Of a DNA stretch of 47,409 nt, positions 16,791 to 25,729 are shown in pieces; the stretch's first letter is position 1, and each line of letters begins with the position of its first letter. The notes under the pieces were generated by a model, which worked only from the letters and a program-made list of their open reading frames with translations, did no database searches and had not been told where the DNA came from. The translations under genes were made by a program, and so were the position numbers. This DNA is from Brevibacterium sp. (GTDB lineage: Bacteria; Actinomycetota; Actinomycetes; Actinomycetales; Brevibacteriaceae). The stretch spans positions 1 to 47,409 of the forward strand of contig JAPSIC010000008.1 of NCBI GenBank assembly GCA_031179165.1, given 5' to 3'.

Positions 16791-16889
16791 CGGCGCGCGA
16801 GGGATCTCGACGGCGGCGCGCGAGGGGTCAGGACCCCGGCGCACGAGGGGCCACGACCTCGGCACACGAGCGCTCACCCCCGGCACATC
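16791..16889 (+). repeat. Degenerate tandem repeat with 23-bp period
   Basis: CGGCGCGCGAGGG-type units start at 16791, 16814, 16837, 16860 (CGGCACACGAGCG) and, truncated, near 16880. It lies between acuC and the bS22 promoter, in a 221-nt stretch with no other gene signal. Confidence 0.6.
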
Positions 16890-16907
16890 GTGGATTCGGA
16901 CACAGTT

Positions 16908-16937
16908 TTGGGAAAGCAAGGGACCAAGCGATAGAAT
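16908..16937 (+). promoter_or_regulatory. Promoter of the bS22 gene
   Basis: TTGGGA (16908-16913) and TAGAAT (16932-16937) are separated by 18 nt, a good vegetative sigma-factor promoter. The resulting leader to the GTG at 17005 would be about 60 nt. Confidence 0.55.
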
Positions 16938-17004
16938 TGCACGGTTAGTTCAAAGGGTGGGCATGCGATGTTCACCTCCACCGACAATTGCAAGGGGTAC
17001 CCGC

Positions 17005-17103
17005 GTGGGCTCAGTTATCAAGAAGCGACGCAAGCGGATGTCGAAGAAGAAGCATCGCAAGCTGCTTCGCAAGACCCGTCACCAGCGTCGCAACAAGAAG
17101 TAA
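17005..17103 (+). CDS. 30S ribosomal protein bS22 (AURKAIP1/COX24-domain small basic protein)
   Basis: Only 32 residues, with start GSVIKKRRKRMSKKKH and a tail of Lys/Arg ending RNKK. It is almost identical to the mycobacterial small-subunit protein bS22 (starting MGSVIKKRRKRMSKKKHRK). About two thirds of the residues are basic, consistent with rRNA binding. GTG start with AAGGGG 8-9 nt upstream. It has its own promoter (16908-16937) and a terminator directly after (17124-17157). It precedes the glutaredoxin/rex/heme genes. Confidence 0.9.
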   Translation: MGSVIKKRRKRMSKKKHRKLLRKTRHQRRNKK

Positions 17104-17123
17104 GACCGGCAACGGTCCTACCT

Positions 17124-17157
17124 CCCCGCTCGAATCTGATTTCGGCGGGGTTTGTTG
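17124..17157 (+). terminator. Rho-independent terminator after bS22
   Basis: CCCCGC-T-CGAA pairs with TTCG-GCGGGG around a short loop, followed by TTTGTTG. It separates bS22 from the glutaredoxin-rex-hem operon. Confidence 0.75.
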
Positions 17158-17178
17158 TCACCTGAGGAGGAGTGTGCA

Positions 17179-17424
17179 GTGGTCGAGCTGACGTTCCTGA
17201 CTCGTGCCGACTGCCATCTGTGTGAGGTCGCCAGAGCCTCGGTCGCCGAGGTGGTCGCCGGCAGGCAGGTCGCCGTGACCGAGATCGACATCGACTCGGA
17301 CGAGGCGCTGGCGGATCAGTACGGCTGGGACATCCCGGTGGTGCTGCTGAACGGTCGGCAGCACAGCTTCCACCGAGTCGAGCCAGACAGGCTGTCCCGA
17401 GCCTTGGAAGCACTCGGCGCGTGA
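17179..17424 (+). CDS. Glutaredoxin-like (DUF836) family protein
   Basis: An 81-residue thioredoxin-fold protein with the redox motif C12-H-L-C15 (LTRADCHLCEVA) and a cis-proline loop WDIPVVLLNG. Proteins of this short family act as thiol-disulfide carriers, but the partner is unknown. GTG 17179 is chosen because GAGGAGGAG lies 6-7 nt before it. It is followed 44 nt later by rex and probably shares its transcript; a redox protein next to an NADH-sensing repressor is a common actinobacterial arrangement. Confidence 0.85.
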   Translation: MVELTFLTRADCHLCEVARASVAEVVAGRQVAVTEIDIDSDEALADQYGWDIPVVLLNGRQHSFHRVEPDRLSRALEALGA

Positions 17425-17468
17425 GAGCGTCGAGCGCGCCAGACCGATTGAAGGAGTGACACGCATCA

Positions 17469-18161
17469 GTGGGCGAGATTCTGTCCGCCAACGGTATTGA
17501 CGGTGTCGTTCGCAAGGACGTGCCGGACAGCGTCATCTCTCGACTCCCGATCTACCTGCAGTCCGTCGAGACCTTCACCACTGCGGGCCGCTCCACCGTC
17601 TCCTCGCAGGCGCTGGCGGCCCGCAGCGGCGTGTCCTCGTCGATCCTGCGCAAGGACCTGTCCCACCTCGGCGGTTCCGGCCGACGCGGGGTGGGCTACT
17701 CGTGTGCGGACCTGGCGGCGACGCTGCGCTCCTTCCTCGGCCTCGACCGGGCGCGGACCGTGGCGATCATCGGCGCCGGACGGCTCGGTTCGGCCCTGGC
17801 CGACTACGCCGGCTTCCGCCGCCGCGGCCTCGACCTCGTCGCGATCTTCGACGTCGACGAGGCCAAGATCGGCACCCGGATCGGAACCCTGCCGGTCTCG
17901 GCGATGACCGAGCTCGACACCTGGCCCGAGACCATCGACCTCGTGGTCATGGCCGTGCCCGTCTCCGCGGCACCGGATGCCACCGCTCGCGCGGTGGCGA
18001 CCGGGGTCCGGGGAATCCTGAACTTCGCACCCACCGTGCTCGAGGTCCCGGACTCCGTCCGTGTGCATCAGGTCGATCTGGCCAGTGAGCTGCAAGCACT
18101 TGCGTATTATTCAGCGCTCGATTCGGTTGAGCTCGATCCAGTTGAGGAGCACAAGAATTGA
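17469..18161 (+). CDS. rex: Redox-sensing transcriptional repressor Rex
   Basis: A 230-residue dimeric repressor that leaves DNA when NADH/NAD+ rises, derepressing respiratory genes. The N-terminal winged helix (residues ~15-85) includes VSSQALAARSGVSSSILRKDLSHLG with the family RRGVGYS wing; the Rossmann domain begins at VAIIGAGRLGSALADY and includes IFDVDEAKIGTRIG and the C-terminal swap helix ELQALAYYSAL. GTG start, GAAGGAG upstream at a rather long 11-12 nt. As in Streptomyces (rex-hemACD) it heads the heme operon and its stop overlaps the hemA-hemC start by 4 nt. I found no TGTGAA-type Rex operator in the sequence just upstream. Confidence 0.93.
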   Translation: MGEILSANGIDGVVRKDVPDSVISRLPIYLQSVETFTTAGRSTVSSQALAARSGVSSSILRKDLSHLGGSGRRGVGYSCADLAATLRSFLGLDRARTVAIIGAGRLGSALADYAGFRRRGLDLVAIFDVDEAKIGTRIGTLPVSAMTELDTWPETIDLVVMAVPVSAAPDATARAVATGVRGILNFAPTVLEVPDSVRVHQVDLASELQALAYYSALDSVELDPVEEHKN

Positions 18162-20635
18162 CTCTCTTGGTTCTGGGGATTTCCCATCATTCCGCCCCGA
18201 TCGACATGCTGGATGCGCTCGCATTCGGTGCCGACGAGGTCGCCTCGCTGCGCAGCAGCGCCCTGTCGGGCACCAGCGTCGAGGGTCTCGCCGTGCTCTC
18301 GACCTGCAACCGGCTCGAACTCATCGCCGACGTCACGGCCTTCCACGGTGGTCTCGCCGACCTCGGCAACGCCCTGGTCTCGGCGATCGGCAGGGAGTGG
18401 CAGGACATCGCCGGGCACTTCTACGCCCACTACGACACCCAGGCCCTGGAGCATCTGCTCAAGGTCGCCTGCGGTCTTGACTCGATGGCCATCGGCGAAG
18501 CCCAGATCCTCGGTCAGCTGCGCTCGACCTTCACCGATTCGATGTCCGCCGATGCCCTGACCTCCGAGCTCTCCCACGCCCTCCAGCAGTCACTGCGGGT
18601 CGGCAAGAGGGCCCACTCGGAGACCGGCCTCGACGATGTCGCCCGGTCCCTGTTCGGCGCCGCCCTCGAAGCCGCCGAATCCCACATCGGGTCCCTGCGC
18701 GCCGCGAACGCCCTCGTCATCGGCGCCGGCGCGATGTCGGGACTGGTGGTCTCGGGTCTGCACAAGGAGGGCGTCAACCACATCACTGTGCTCAACCGGA
18801 CGGTGGAGCGGGCCGAGCGGCTCGTCGCCGAGGTGGGCGGACGTGCCCGCACGCTGACTCCCCGGTCCCTGGCCGAGGAGATCGCCGCCGCCGACATCAT
18901 CGTCTCCTGCACCGGTGCCCGCGGCGTCGTCGTCACCCGCGACGACATCGTCGCCGGACTCTCGCAGGATCCCAAGGGCTGCGCCGACAAGGCGTTCGTC
19001 GACCTCGCCCTGCCCCACGACATCGACCCCACCGTGCGGGAGTTCGAACACGTCGCCCTGCTCGGGCTGGGGGAGATCCGCAATCTCCTGGCGAACTCCC
19101 ACCGCTCCCGCGACGCCGAGGTCGTCGACGCCGTCTCCGCCGTGCGCGCGATCATCGAGGAGGAGCTCGGCCGGCTCCAGACCGGAGCGAAGGAACGCGC
19201 CGTGGCCCCGATGGTCACCGCCCTGCGCACCCACGCCAAGGACGTCCTCGCCTCGGAGACCGTGCGGCTGGAGAAGAAGATCGGCGAGCACGTCGACGAC
19301 AAGGTCTTCGCCGAGGTCCGCAAGTCCCTGCACCGGGTGGCGGAGAAGCTCATCCACACCCCGACCGTCAAGGTCAAGGAGCTGGCTGTGACGGAGACCG
19401 ACGTCGACTATGCTCAGGCCCTGATGCAGCTCTTCGACCTGCCCACGAACAAGGCCGCGCACTCGATCAGCAGGCCGGAGACGAAGGTCGCCACGGCCTC
19501 CAGCCCGGACCACATCGAAGCCGACGGCCTCCACCCCGTGGCCGATCACACCCTCGACGTCGTCGAACCCGAGCACTACTCGGGGCGGACCGTGCGGCTC
19601 GGCACCCGCCGGTCGCAGCTGGCACGGTCCCAGTCCACGGCCATCGCCCACCAGCTGGCGGCCCTGACCGGATGGCGGGTCGAGATCGTCGAGGTCGTCA
19701 CCGAGGGCGACGTCAACATGTCGCCGCTGGCCGGGTTCGGCGGCACGGGAGTCTTCGTCTCCGCCGTCCGCCAGGCCCTGCATCAGGGCACCATCGACAT
19801 CGCCGTGCATTCGCTCAAGGACCTGCCGACGACCCCGGAACCCGGGATCCAGCTGGCCGCCGTCCCGCCCCGGGTCGACCCCGCCGATGTGCTCATCGGA
19901 CGCGACGGACTGGGCCTGGCCGACCTGCCCGCCGGCAGCGTCGTGGGCACCGGGTCACCGCGCCGAGCGGTGCAGCTGCGCGCCGCCCGTCCCGACATCG
20001 AGGTCCGCGGGGTCCGCGGCAACGTCGACACCCGCATCGCCCACGTCCGCGAGGGCCGCCTCGACGCCGTCGTCCTCGCCGCCGCCGGGGTCCGGCGGAT
20101 CGGTCGCCTCGCCGAGGCCACCGACGTCCTCGACTTCGACACGATGCTGCCCGCCCCCGGCCAGGGCGCCCTGGCCGTCGAGACCCGCTCCGCGGCCAGC
20201 CCCTACTCCCAGGACGGCAAGATCCTCGCCGCCGATGTCGAGATCCGGGCCGCGCTGCACAGGCTCCACGATGAAGCGACCGACCTGGCCGTGACCTGCG
20301 AACGGGCGATCCTGTCCCGCGCCGAGGCCGGCTGCTCGGCCCCGATCGGGGCCCTGGCGACGATCGAGGGACATGACCTCGTCGTCGACGCGGTGATGGC
20401 CGACGACGAGGGGCACCTCGCCCGGACCCGGCAGAGCATCGAACTGCCGGTCGTGCCCGGCGTCGACCTGACCACGAGCACCGAGCACCAGCTGCCGATC
20501 GCGGGCAAGGAGCTCGCCCGCGTCGCCGACGAGCTCGGCACCGCCGCCGCCGAGGAGCTGCTGCGGAGCCTCGGCATCGACCCGGCGCAGACCTCGGCCC
20601 ACCTGACCCCCGTGAAAGCGCAGGAGCAGGGATGA
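18158..20635 (+). CDS. Glutamyl-tRNA reductase / hydroxymethylbilane synthase fusion (HemA-HemC)
   Basis: One uninterrupted 825-residue frame holds two heme enzymes. Residues 1-~430 are glutamyl-tRNA reductase: nucleophile Cys50 in STCNRLEL, His99 in EHLLKVACGLDSMAIGE, NADPH motif VIGAGAMSG and the C-terminal dimerisation helices. A linker of ~45 residues rich in Glu, Asp, Pro and His follows. Residues ~478-800 are porphobilinogen deaminase: VRLGTRRSQLARSQ, HSLKDLPTTP, GTGSPRRAVQLRAARPD, LPAPGQGALAVE and GCSAPIGALA with cofactor Cys726. The enzymes catalyse step one (Glu-tRNA to glutamate-1-semialdehyde, with HemL next) and the joining of four porphobilinogens. Both halves keep their catalytic residues. 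In most actinobacteria hemA and hemC are adjacent separate genes, so fusion by loss of the stop between them is likely. TTG start, GAGGAG 9 nt upstream. Confidence 0.93.
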   Translation: MTLLVLGISHHSAPIDMLDALAFGADEVASLRSSALSGTSVEGLAVLSTCNRLELIADVTAFHGGLADLGNALVSAIGREWQDIAGHFYAHYDTQALEHLLKVACGLDSMAIGEAQILGQLRSTFTDSMSADALTSELSHALQQSLRVGKRAHSETGLDDVARSLFGAALEAAESHIGSLRAANALVIGAGAMSGLVVSGLHKEGVNHITVLNRTVERAERLVAEVGGRARTLTPRSLAEEIAAADIIVSCTGARGVVVTRDDIVAGLSQDPKGCADKAFVDLALPHDIDPTVREFEHVALLGLGEIRNLLANSHRSRDAEVVDAVSAVRAIIEEELGRLQTGAKERAVAPMVTALRTHAKDVLASETVRLEKKIGEHVDDKVFAEVRKSLHRVAEKLIHTPTVKVKELAVTETDVDYAQALMQLFDLPTNKAAHSISRPETKVATASSPDHIEADGLHPVADHTLDVVEPEHYSGRTVRLGTRRSQLARSQSTAIAHQLAALTGWRVEIVEVVTEGDVNMSPLAGFGGTGVFVSAVRQALHQGTIDIAVHSLKDLPTTPEPGIQLAAVPPRVDPADVLIGRDGLGLADLPAGSVVGTGSPRRAVQLRAARPDIEVRGVRGNVDTRIAHVREGRLDAVVLAAAGVRRIGRLAEATDVLDFDTMLPAPGQGALAVETRSAASPYSQDGKILAADVEIRAALHRLHDEATDLAVTCERAILSRAEAGCSAPIGALATIEGHDLVVDAVMADDEGHLARTRQSIELPVVPGVDLTTSTEHQLPIAGKELARVADELGTAAAEELLRSLGIDPAQTSAHLTPVKAQEQG

Positions 20636-22236
20636 GCGCATCGACCGGGCAGGTCCAGCCCCGGAAGCTGCTGCCCGCCTCGCCCCGCGTCGTGTTCATC
20701 GGCAGCGGGCCCGGCGAGGCGGGACTGATGACGATGCGCGGAGCCGACCTGCTCGCCTCCGCGGAGCTCGTCGTCTATGACGCCGACGTCCACTCCGAGA
20801 TCGTCACCGCCTACGTCACCCAGGCCGCCGAGGTGGTCGAGGCGACGAGCCTCGGCACGTCCGCCTCGACGCGCGGGCGCCGGCTCGTCGAACTCGCCCG
20901 CCCCAACCGGACCGTGGTCCGGCTGAGCTCCGACGACGGTCTCCTCTTCACCACGTCCACCTCCGAGGCGGCCGTGTGCCGGAAGGCCGACGTCGAGGTC
21001 GAGATCGTGCCCGGGGTCGGGCTCTCGGCGGCGACGGCCGCCTACACCGGCACCGCCCTGACGACGAACCGGGTCCGGTCGGTGCGATTCATCGAAGCCG
21101 GACCGCAGACGCACGTCGACGTGTCGAAGCACCGCAACACCACGCACGTGCTCACCGGCACCGCCGACGAGATCGGGCAGGCGGTCCGCGCCCTGCTCGA
21201 CGACGGCTGGGACGAGGACACGAAGGTCCTGCTGGGCTGGGGGATCTCGACCACGGAGCAGACGACGATCGACACGAGCCTGGGACAGGCGATGTCCCCG
21301 GCGTTCGCCGAGGCGACGGGGAATCGGATGGTGATGATCATGGGTCAGGGAGTCGAGTCCCGCGGGGACCTGTCCTGGTTCGAGACGAAGCCGCTGTTCG
21401 GCTGGCAGGTCCTGATCCCGCGGACCAAGGAACAGGGCACCTCCACCGCCGAGGCGCTGGCGGAGCTGGGTGCGGTGGGAACCGTGGTCCCGACGATCGC
21501 CGTCCAGCCCCCGCGCACGCCCACCCAGATGGAGAAGGCGATCCGCGGGCTCGTCGACGGCGACTACGAATGGGTCGGCTTCACCTCGGTCAACGCGGTG
21601 AGGGCCGTGCGGATGTGGTTCGAGGACTTCGGCCTCGACTCCCGATCGCTCTCGGGCGTGAAGATCGCCGCCGTCGGCGGCGCCACCGCCTCCTCCCTCG
21701 CCGACTGGGGGATCACCCCCGACCTGGTGCCCACGGGCGAGCACTCCGCCCGGGGGCTCGCCTCCGAATGGCCGGAGTACGTCGAGGACATCGACCCGAT
21801 GAACCGGGTCCTCCTCCCACGCGCCGACATCGCCACCGAGGTGCTGGTGGCGGGCCTGCTCGAGAAGGGCTGGGACGTCGACGACGTCACCGCCTACCGC
21901 ACCGTGCGGGCCTCCCCGCCGCCGGCCCCCATCCGGGAGGCCATCAAGGCCGGCGACTTCGACGCCTTCCTGTTCACCTCCTCCTCGACCGTGCGCAACC
22001 TCGTCGGCATCGCCGGCAAGCCCGCGCCGACCTCGGTGATCTGCTGCATCGGACCGGCGACGGCGAACACCGCCGCCGAGCACGGCCTGCGGGTCGACGT
22101 GCTGGCCAAGGAGGCCAACCTCACCTCGCTCATCGACGGTCTGGTCGAATTCGCCCAGCAGTCCCGCGCCGACGACCTGGCCGCCGGAACCACCCCGGTG
22201 CGCCCCAGCCAGAAGCGCCGCAGAAAGAAGGCCTGA
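20632..22236 (+). CDS. hemD: Uroporphyrinogen-III methyltransferase-like / uroporphyrinogen-III synthase fusion
   Basis: A 534-residue bifunctional-type protein. Residues ~18-250 have the tetrapyrrole methylase fold ([22 protein letters not shown], then [17 protein letters not shown]), but the usual GGDP SAM-binding loop is replaced by SSDDGLLF and other positions have drifted, so methylation activity is doubtful. Residues ~258-510 are uroporphyrinogen-III synthase (HemD): [45 protein letters not shown] and [15 protein letters not shown]; this part should close hydroxymethylbilane into uroporphyrinogen III. The tail is basic (KRRRKKA). The same fusion is usual in actinobacteria. It overlaps the hemA-hemC end by 4 nt and is followed after 1 nt by hemB. 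Confidence 0.9.
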   Translation: MSASTGQVQPRKLLPASPRVVFIGSGPGEAGLMTMRGADLLASAELVVYDADVHSEIVTAYVTQAAEVVEATSLGTSASTRGRRLVELARPNRTVVRLSSDDGLLFTTSTSEAAVCRKADVEVEIVPGVGLSAATAAYTGTALTTNRVRSVRFIEAGPQTHVDVSKHRNTTHVLTGTADEIGQAVRALLDDGWDEDTKVLLGWGISTTEQTTIDTSLGQAMSPAFAEATGNRMVMIMGQGVESRGDLSWFETKPLFGWQVLIPRTKEQGTSTAEALAELGAVGTVVPTIAVQPPRTPTQMEKAIRGLVDGDYEWVGFTSVNAVRAVRMWFEDFGLDSRSLSGVKIAAVGGATASSLADWGITPDLVPTGEHSARGLASEWPEYVEDIDPMNRVLLPRADIATEVLVAGLLEKGWDVDDVTAYRTVRASPPPAPIREAIKAGDFDAFLFTSSSTVRNLVGIAGKPAPTSVICCIGPATANTAAEHGLRVDVLAKEANLTSLIDGLVEFAQQSRADDLAAGTTPVRPSQKRRRKKA

Positions 22237-22237
22237 C

Positions 22238-23302
22238 ATGACTCTCGTCCCCGGCACCGTCCGTCCCCGTCGGCTCCGTACCACCCCCGCTCTGCGCCGA
22301 CTCGTGTCCGAGGTGCGCCTGCACCCGGCCGACCTGGTCCTGCCGATGTTCATCAAGGAATCACTGACCGAGCCGGCGCCCCTGTCCGGGATGCCCGGCG
22401 TCGTCCAGCACACCCTCGAGTCCCTGCTCACCGCCGCCGAGGAGGCCGTGGCCGCCGGGGTCGGTGGCCTCATGCTCTTCGGCATCCCCGCTCACCGGGA
22501 CGAGATCGGCTCCCAGGCCGACGCCCCGGAGGGGATTCTCAACCAGGCGATCCGGGAACTGCACGATCGCCTCGGCGACTCCACGGTCATCATGGGCGAC
22601 CTCTGCCTCGACGAATTCACCTCCCACGGCCACTGCGGAGTGCTCGACGCGCGCGGCGGCGTCGACAACGACGCGACCCTCGAGCGCTATGCCGCGATGG
22701 CCGTGGCCCAGGCGCGGGCGGGAGCACACGTGCTCGGCCTGTCGGGGATGATGGACGGGCAGGTGCGCGCCTGCCGGGAGGCCCTCGACCTGGCGGGATA
22801 CTCCGACGTCGTGATCATGGGCTACACCGCGAAGTACGCCTCCGCGTTCTACGGCCCCTTCCGCGAGGCCGTCGACTCGGAGCTGCAGGGCGACCGCAGG
22901 GCCTACCAGCAGGACCCCGCCAACGGCCGTGAGGCGCTGCGCGAGCTCGAACTCGACCTCGCCGAGGGTGCGGACATCGTCATGGTCAAACCGGGGCTGC
23001 CCTACCTCGACGTCCTCGCCGAGGTGGCCGCCTCCTCACCCGTGCCCGTGTGGACCTACCAGGTCTCCGGCGAGTACGCGATGATCGAATTCGCGGCGGC
23101 CGCCGGTGCCATCGACCGCGACCGCGCGATCGAGGAGTCGCTGATCGCGTTCAAGCGCGCCGGCGCCGACGCGATCCTCACCTACTGGGCGACCGAGGTC
23201 GCCCAGCGCCTGACCGAGGCCCAGCGCCCGACCGGGGCCCAGCGCCCGACCGGGGCCCAGAACCCGACCGAGGTTCAGCGGCCGACCGGGGCCGGACAAT
23301 GA
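22238..23302 (+). CDS. hemB: Delta-aminolevulinic acid dehydratase (porphobilinogen synthase)
   Basis: A 354-residue enzyme that joins two 5-aminolevulinates into porphobilinogen. Both active-site lysine motifs are present ([16 protein letters not shown] and [10 protein letters not shown]). The metal-site segment reads [14 protein letters not shown], a mixture of the cysteine-rich Zn type and the aspartate-rich Mg type often found in actinobacteria. After the family's normal end ([13 protein letters not shown]) a C-terminal extension of about 30 residues consists of AQRPTG-like hexapeptides, encoded by five 18-bp repeats (23201-23290). The extension has no counterpart in the family core. The stop overlaps the start of the marR gene by 4 nt. 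Confidence 0.93.
   Translation: MTLVPGTVRPRRLRTTPALRRLVSEVRLHPADLVLPMFIKESLTEPAPLSGMPGVVQHTLESLLTAAEEAVAAGVGGLMLFGIPAHRDEIGSQADAPEGILNQAIRELHDRLGDSTVIMGDLCLDEFTSHGHCGVLDARGGVDNDATLERYAAMAVAQARAGAHVLGLSGMMDGQVRACREALDLAGYSDVVIMGYTAKYASAFYGPFREAVDSELQGDRRAYQQDPANGREALRELELDLAEGADIVMVKPGLPYLDVLAEVAASSPVPVWTYQVSGEYAMIEFAAAAGAIDRDRAIEESLIAFKRAGADAILTYWATEVAQRLTEAQRPTGAQRPTGAQNPTEVQRPTGAGQ
23201..23290 (+). repeat. Five in-frame 18-bp tandem repeats at the end of hemB
   Basis: Units start at 23201, 23219, 23237, 23255 and 23273, based on GCCCAGCGCCCGACCGGG, and encode AQ(R/N)PTG-like hexapeptides. Later units diverge slightly. Confidence 0.8.
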
Positions 23303-23766
23303 CGCAGCCGCGGTGGCTGGAGCGGGACGAGCAGCTGGCCTGGCGCAGCTTCCTCACCGGCAGCGAACTCCTGTCCGTGGCCCTGGACAGGGAGATGCGG
23401 GAGAAGCACGGGATCGGAATGCCCGAATACGAGATCCTCGTGCGCCTGTCCGAGCACGAGGACCGGACGATGCGCATGGCGCTGCTCGCCACCGACACGA
23501 CGATGTCGCGCTCCCGACTCACCCACTGTGTGGCCCGGATGGAGAAGCGCGGGCTGCTCCGGCGGGTCCCGATCGCCGAGGACGGACGCGGAGTCAACTG
23601 CGTGATGACCGAGGCCGGCTGGAACCTGCTGACCAGGGCCGCCCCCGACCATGTCGAGAGCGTGCGCAACCACCTCGTCGATTTGCTCGACGCGCACGAG
23701 ATGGCGACACTGGGTCGCATATTCGGCAAGGTCACGACCCACCTGCGAACTGAGGAGAAACCATGA
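23299..23766 (+). CDS. MarR-family transcriptional regulator
   Basis: A 155-residue protein with the winged helix-turn-helix of Mar[52 protein letters not shown], then a wing [18 protein letters not shown] and C-terminal dimerisation helices. It sits inside the heme operon, overlapping hemB before it and hemL after it by 4 nt each, so it is certainly co-translated with them. A feedback role, for example sensing heme, a porphyrin or an oxidant, is a reasonable guess, but no ligand residues can be identified and no operator was found close by. Confidence 0.9.
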   Translation: MTQPRWLERDEQLAWRSFLTGSELLSVALDREMREKHGIGMPEYEILVRLSEHEDRTMRMALLATDTTMSRSRLTHCVARMEKRGLLRRVPIAEDGRGVNCVMTEAGWNLLTRAAPDHVESVRNHLVDLLDAHEMATLGRIFGKVTTHLRTEEKP

Positions 23767-25091
23767 CGGAGACCGCACGATCGGCCGCGCTGTTCGCTCG
23801 CGCCGAGCACGTCATCCCCGGGGGAGTGAACTCGCCCGTGCGCGCATTCAGGGCCGTCGGCGGCACCCCACGGTTCATCTCCTCGGCAGAGGGGGCGTGG
23901 CTGCGCGATGTCGACGGCAACGAGTACATCGACCTGATCGGCTCATGGGGGCCGATGATCCTCGGCCATTCCCGCCCCGAGGTGCTCGCCGCGGTCCAGG
24001 ACGCCGCCGGCCGGGGATTCTCCTTCGGCACCCCGTCCACGGGTGAGGTCGAACTCGCCGAGGAGATCACCTCCCGCGTCGCCCCCGTCGACCAGGTGCG
24101 GCTCGTGTCCTCCGGCACGGAGGCGACAATGAGCGCCATCCGCCTGGCCCGCGGCTTCACCGGCCGGGCGAAGATCGTCAAGTTCGCCGGGTGCTACCAC
24201 GGGCACGTGGACTCGCTGCTGGCCCAGGCCGGATCCGGTCTGGCCACCTTCTCCCTGCCCGACACCCCGGGTGTGACGGGCGCCCAGGCGCAGGACACCA
24301 TCGTCGTCGACTACAACGACGCCGAGGCGCTGGAGGCGGTGTTCGCCGAGCACGGCGACGAGATCGCCTGCGTCATCACCGAGGCCAGCCCCGGCAACAT
24401 GGGCGTCGTGCCCCCGCGCGACGGCTTCACCAACACCATCCGCCGCCTGACCAGGGCCCACGGCGCACTGATGATCAGCGACGAGGTGATGACCGGCTTC
24501 CGCGTCTCGGCCGCCGGCTGGTACGGCCACGAGGCCGAGACGCTGGGCTACCCCGAGGGGCCGGCGGACCTGTTCACCTTCGGCAAGGTGATGGGCGGAG
24601 GCTTCCCGGCCGCCGCCTTCGGCGGCCGGGCCGACGTGATGGCCCACCTGGCCCCCGCCGGGCCCGTCTACCAGGCGGGAACCCTGTCGGGGAACCCGGT
24701 GGCGACCGCGGCGGGACTGACCACCCTGCGGCTGACGACCGAGCTCGACGTCTACTCCCACATCGAACGGGCGGCCAACATCCTGCGGCCGGCCGTCGCC
24801 GAGCACCTGGAGGCCGAGGGCGTGGCCCACGTGATCCAGTCCGCGAACTCCATGTTCTCGGTCTTCTTCACCGACCGCGAGGTCCGCAACTACGACGACG
24901 CCCGGGCGCAGAACGTCGGCCAGTATTCTGCGTTCTTCAACGCGATGCTCGATCAGGGCATCCACATGCCGCCGAGCGCCTTCGAAGCGTGGTTCCTGTC
25001 CCTGGCGCACACCGATGAGATCCTCGACAGGATCATCGCCGCCCTGCCCGCGGCCGCCGCCGCGGCGGCCGCCGCCGGAGGTCGGTCATGA
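23763..25091 (+). CDS. hemL: Glutamate-1-semialdehyde 2,1-aminomutase
   Basis: A 442-residue PLP enzyme making 5-aminolevulinate from the product of the HemA half of the fusion gene. Landmarks: [78 protein letters not shown] and the PLP lysine in [18 protein letters not shown]. Length is normal apart from a C-terminal run of about ten alanines, encoded by a GC-only stretch that folds into a hairpin (25050-25072). The stop overlaps the following phosphatase gene by 4 nt. Confidence 0.95.
   Translation: MTETARSAALFARAEHVIPGGVNSPVRAFRAVGGTPRFISSAEGAWLRDVDGNEYIDLIGSWGPMILGHSRPEVLAAVQDAAGRGFSFGTPSTGEVELAEEITSRVAPVDQVRLVSSGTEATMSAIRLARGFTGRAKIVKFAGCYHGHVDSLLAQAGSGLATFSLPDTPGVTGAQAQDTIVVDYNDAEALEAVFAEHGDEIACVITEASPGNMGVVPPRDGFTNTIRRLTRAHGALMISDEVMTGFRVSAAGWYGHEAETLGYPEGPADLFTFGKVMGGGFPAAAFGGRADVMAHLAPAGPVYQAGTLSGNPVATAAGLTTLRLTTELDVYSHIERAANILRPAVAEHLEAEGVAHVIQSANSMFSVFFTDREVRNYDDARAQNVGQYSAFFNAMLDQGIHMPPSAFEAWFLSLAHTDEILDRIIAALPAAAAAAAAAGGRS
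25050..25072 (+). repeat. GC-only hairpin at the hemL 3' end
   Basis: GCGGCCGCCG-N3-CGGCGGCCGC, a perfect 10-bp stem encoding part of the alanine run, ending 15 nt before the next start codon. No T-run follows, so it is not an intrinsic terminator; it could slow ribosomes or shield the 3' mRNA. Confidence 0.55.
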
Positions 25092-25729
25092 CCGCGATCC
25101 ACCTGGTCCGCCACGGCGAGGTCGACAACCCCGGCCGGGTCCTCTACGGCAGGCTGCCGAACTTCGGACTGACCGAACGCGGGCACGAGATGGCCCGGCG
25201 AGTCGGGGAGCACTTCACCTCGGCCGAGGTGCCACCCGTCGAACTCGTCTGCTCTCCGCTGGAGCGGGCCCAGCAGACGATCGCCCCGCTGCAGGAGAGT
25301 CTCGGCCTGCCTGTGTTCACCGACGACCGCGTGATCGAAGCGGCGAACTCCTTCGAGGGTCAGCAGGTCAACAGCCGCAGACTGGCCGCCCCACGGAACC
25401 TGCTGCGCTTGTACAACCCGTTCACCCCCTCCTGGGGCGAGCCGTACAAGCAGATCGTGCTGCGCATGTCCGCGGCGATGGCGAGCCTGCGCGCCAAGCT
25501 CGAGGTCCACGGCCCCGAGGCCGAGGGCGTCATCGTCACCCACCAGCTGCCGATCTGGATGTCCAGGCTGGCCGCCGAGGGCCGCTCGCTCTTCCACGAC
25601 CCGCGCCGGCGCGAATGCGACCTGGCCTCTGTCACGACCTTCACATTCGACTCCTCCACACTGGTGTCCGTGAGCTACGAGAGCATCTGTCCCGACCTGC
25701 AGCCGAGCCAAGCGGTGGCAGGGGCATGA
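25088..25729 (+). CDS. Histidine phosphatase (phosphoglycerate mutase-like) family protein
   Basis: A 213-residue protein with the catalytic RHG motif at residues 8-10 ([20 protein letters not shown]), the second arginine motif [11 protein letters not shown] and the late catalytic histidine in [10 protein letters not shown]. The family covers phosphoglycerate mutases and broad phosphatases; without the full mutase loop a phosphatase is more likely. Its place between hemL and the cytochrome c assembly genes, with 4-nt overlaps on both sides, is conserved in many actinobacteria as far as I recall, but no role in heme synthesis is established. Confidence 0.88.
   Translation: MTAIHLVRHGEVDNPGRVLYGRLPNFGLTERGHEMARRVGEHFTSAEVPPVELVCSPLERAQQTIAPLQESLGLPVFTDDRVIEAANSFEGQQVNSRRLAAPRNLLRLYNPFTPSWGEPYKQIVLRMSAAMASLRAKLEVHGPEAEGVIVTHQLPIWMSRLAAEGRSLFHDPRRRECDLASVTTFTFDSSTLVSVSYESICPDLQPSQAVAGA

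Noticed and set aside
20203..22485. 760-codon minus-strand frame opposite hemD
   Set aside because: Antisense shadow of an intact hemD/hemC region, with biased Arg/Gly/Asp composition.
25050..25072. Hairpin at hemL end considered as intrinsic terminator
   Set aside because: There is no T-run and the next gene starts 15 nt later with an overlap, so transcription must continue.
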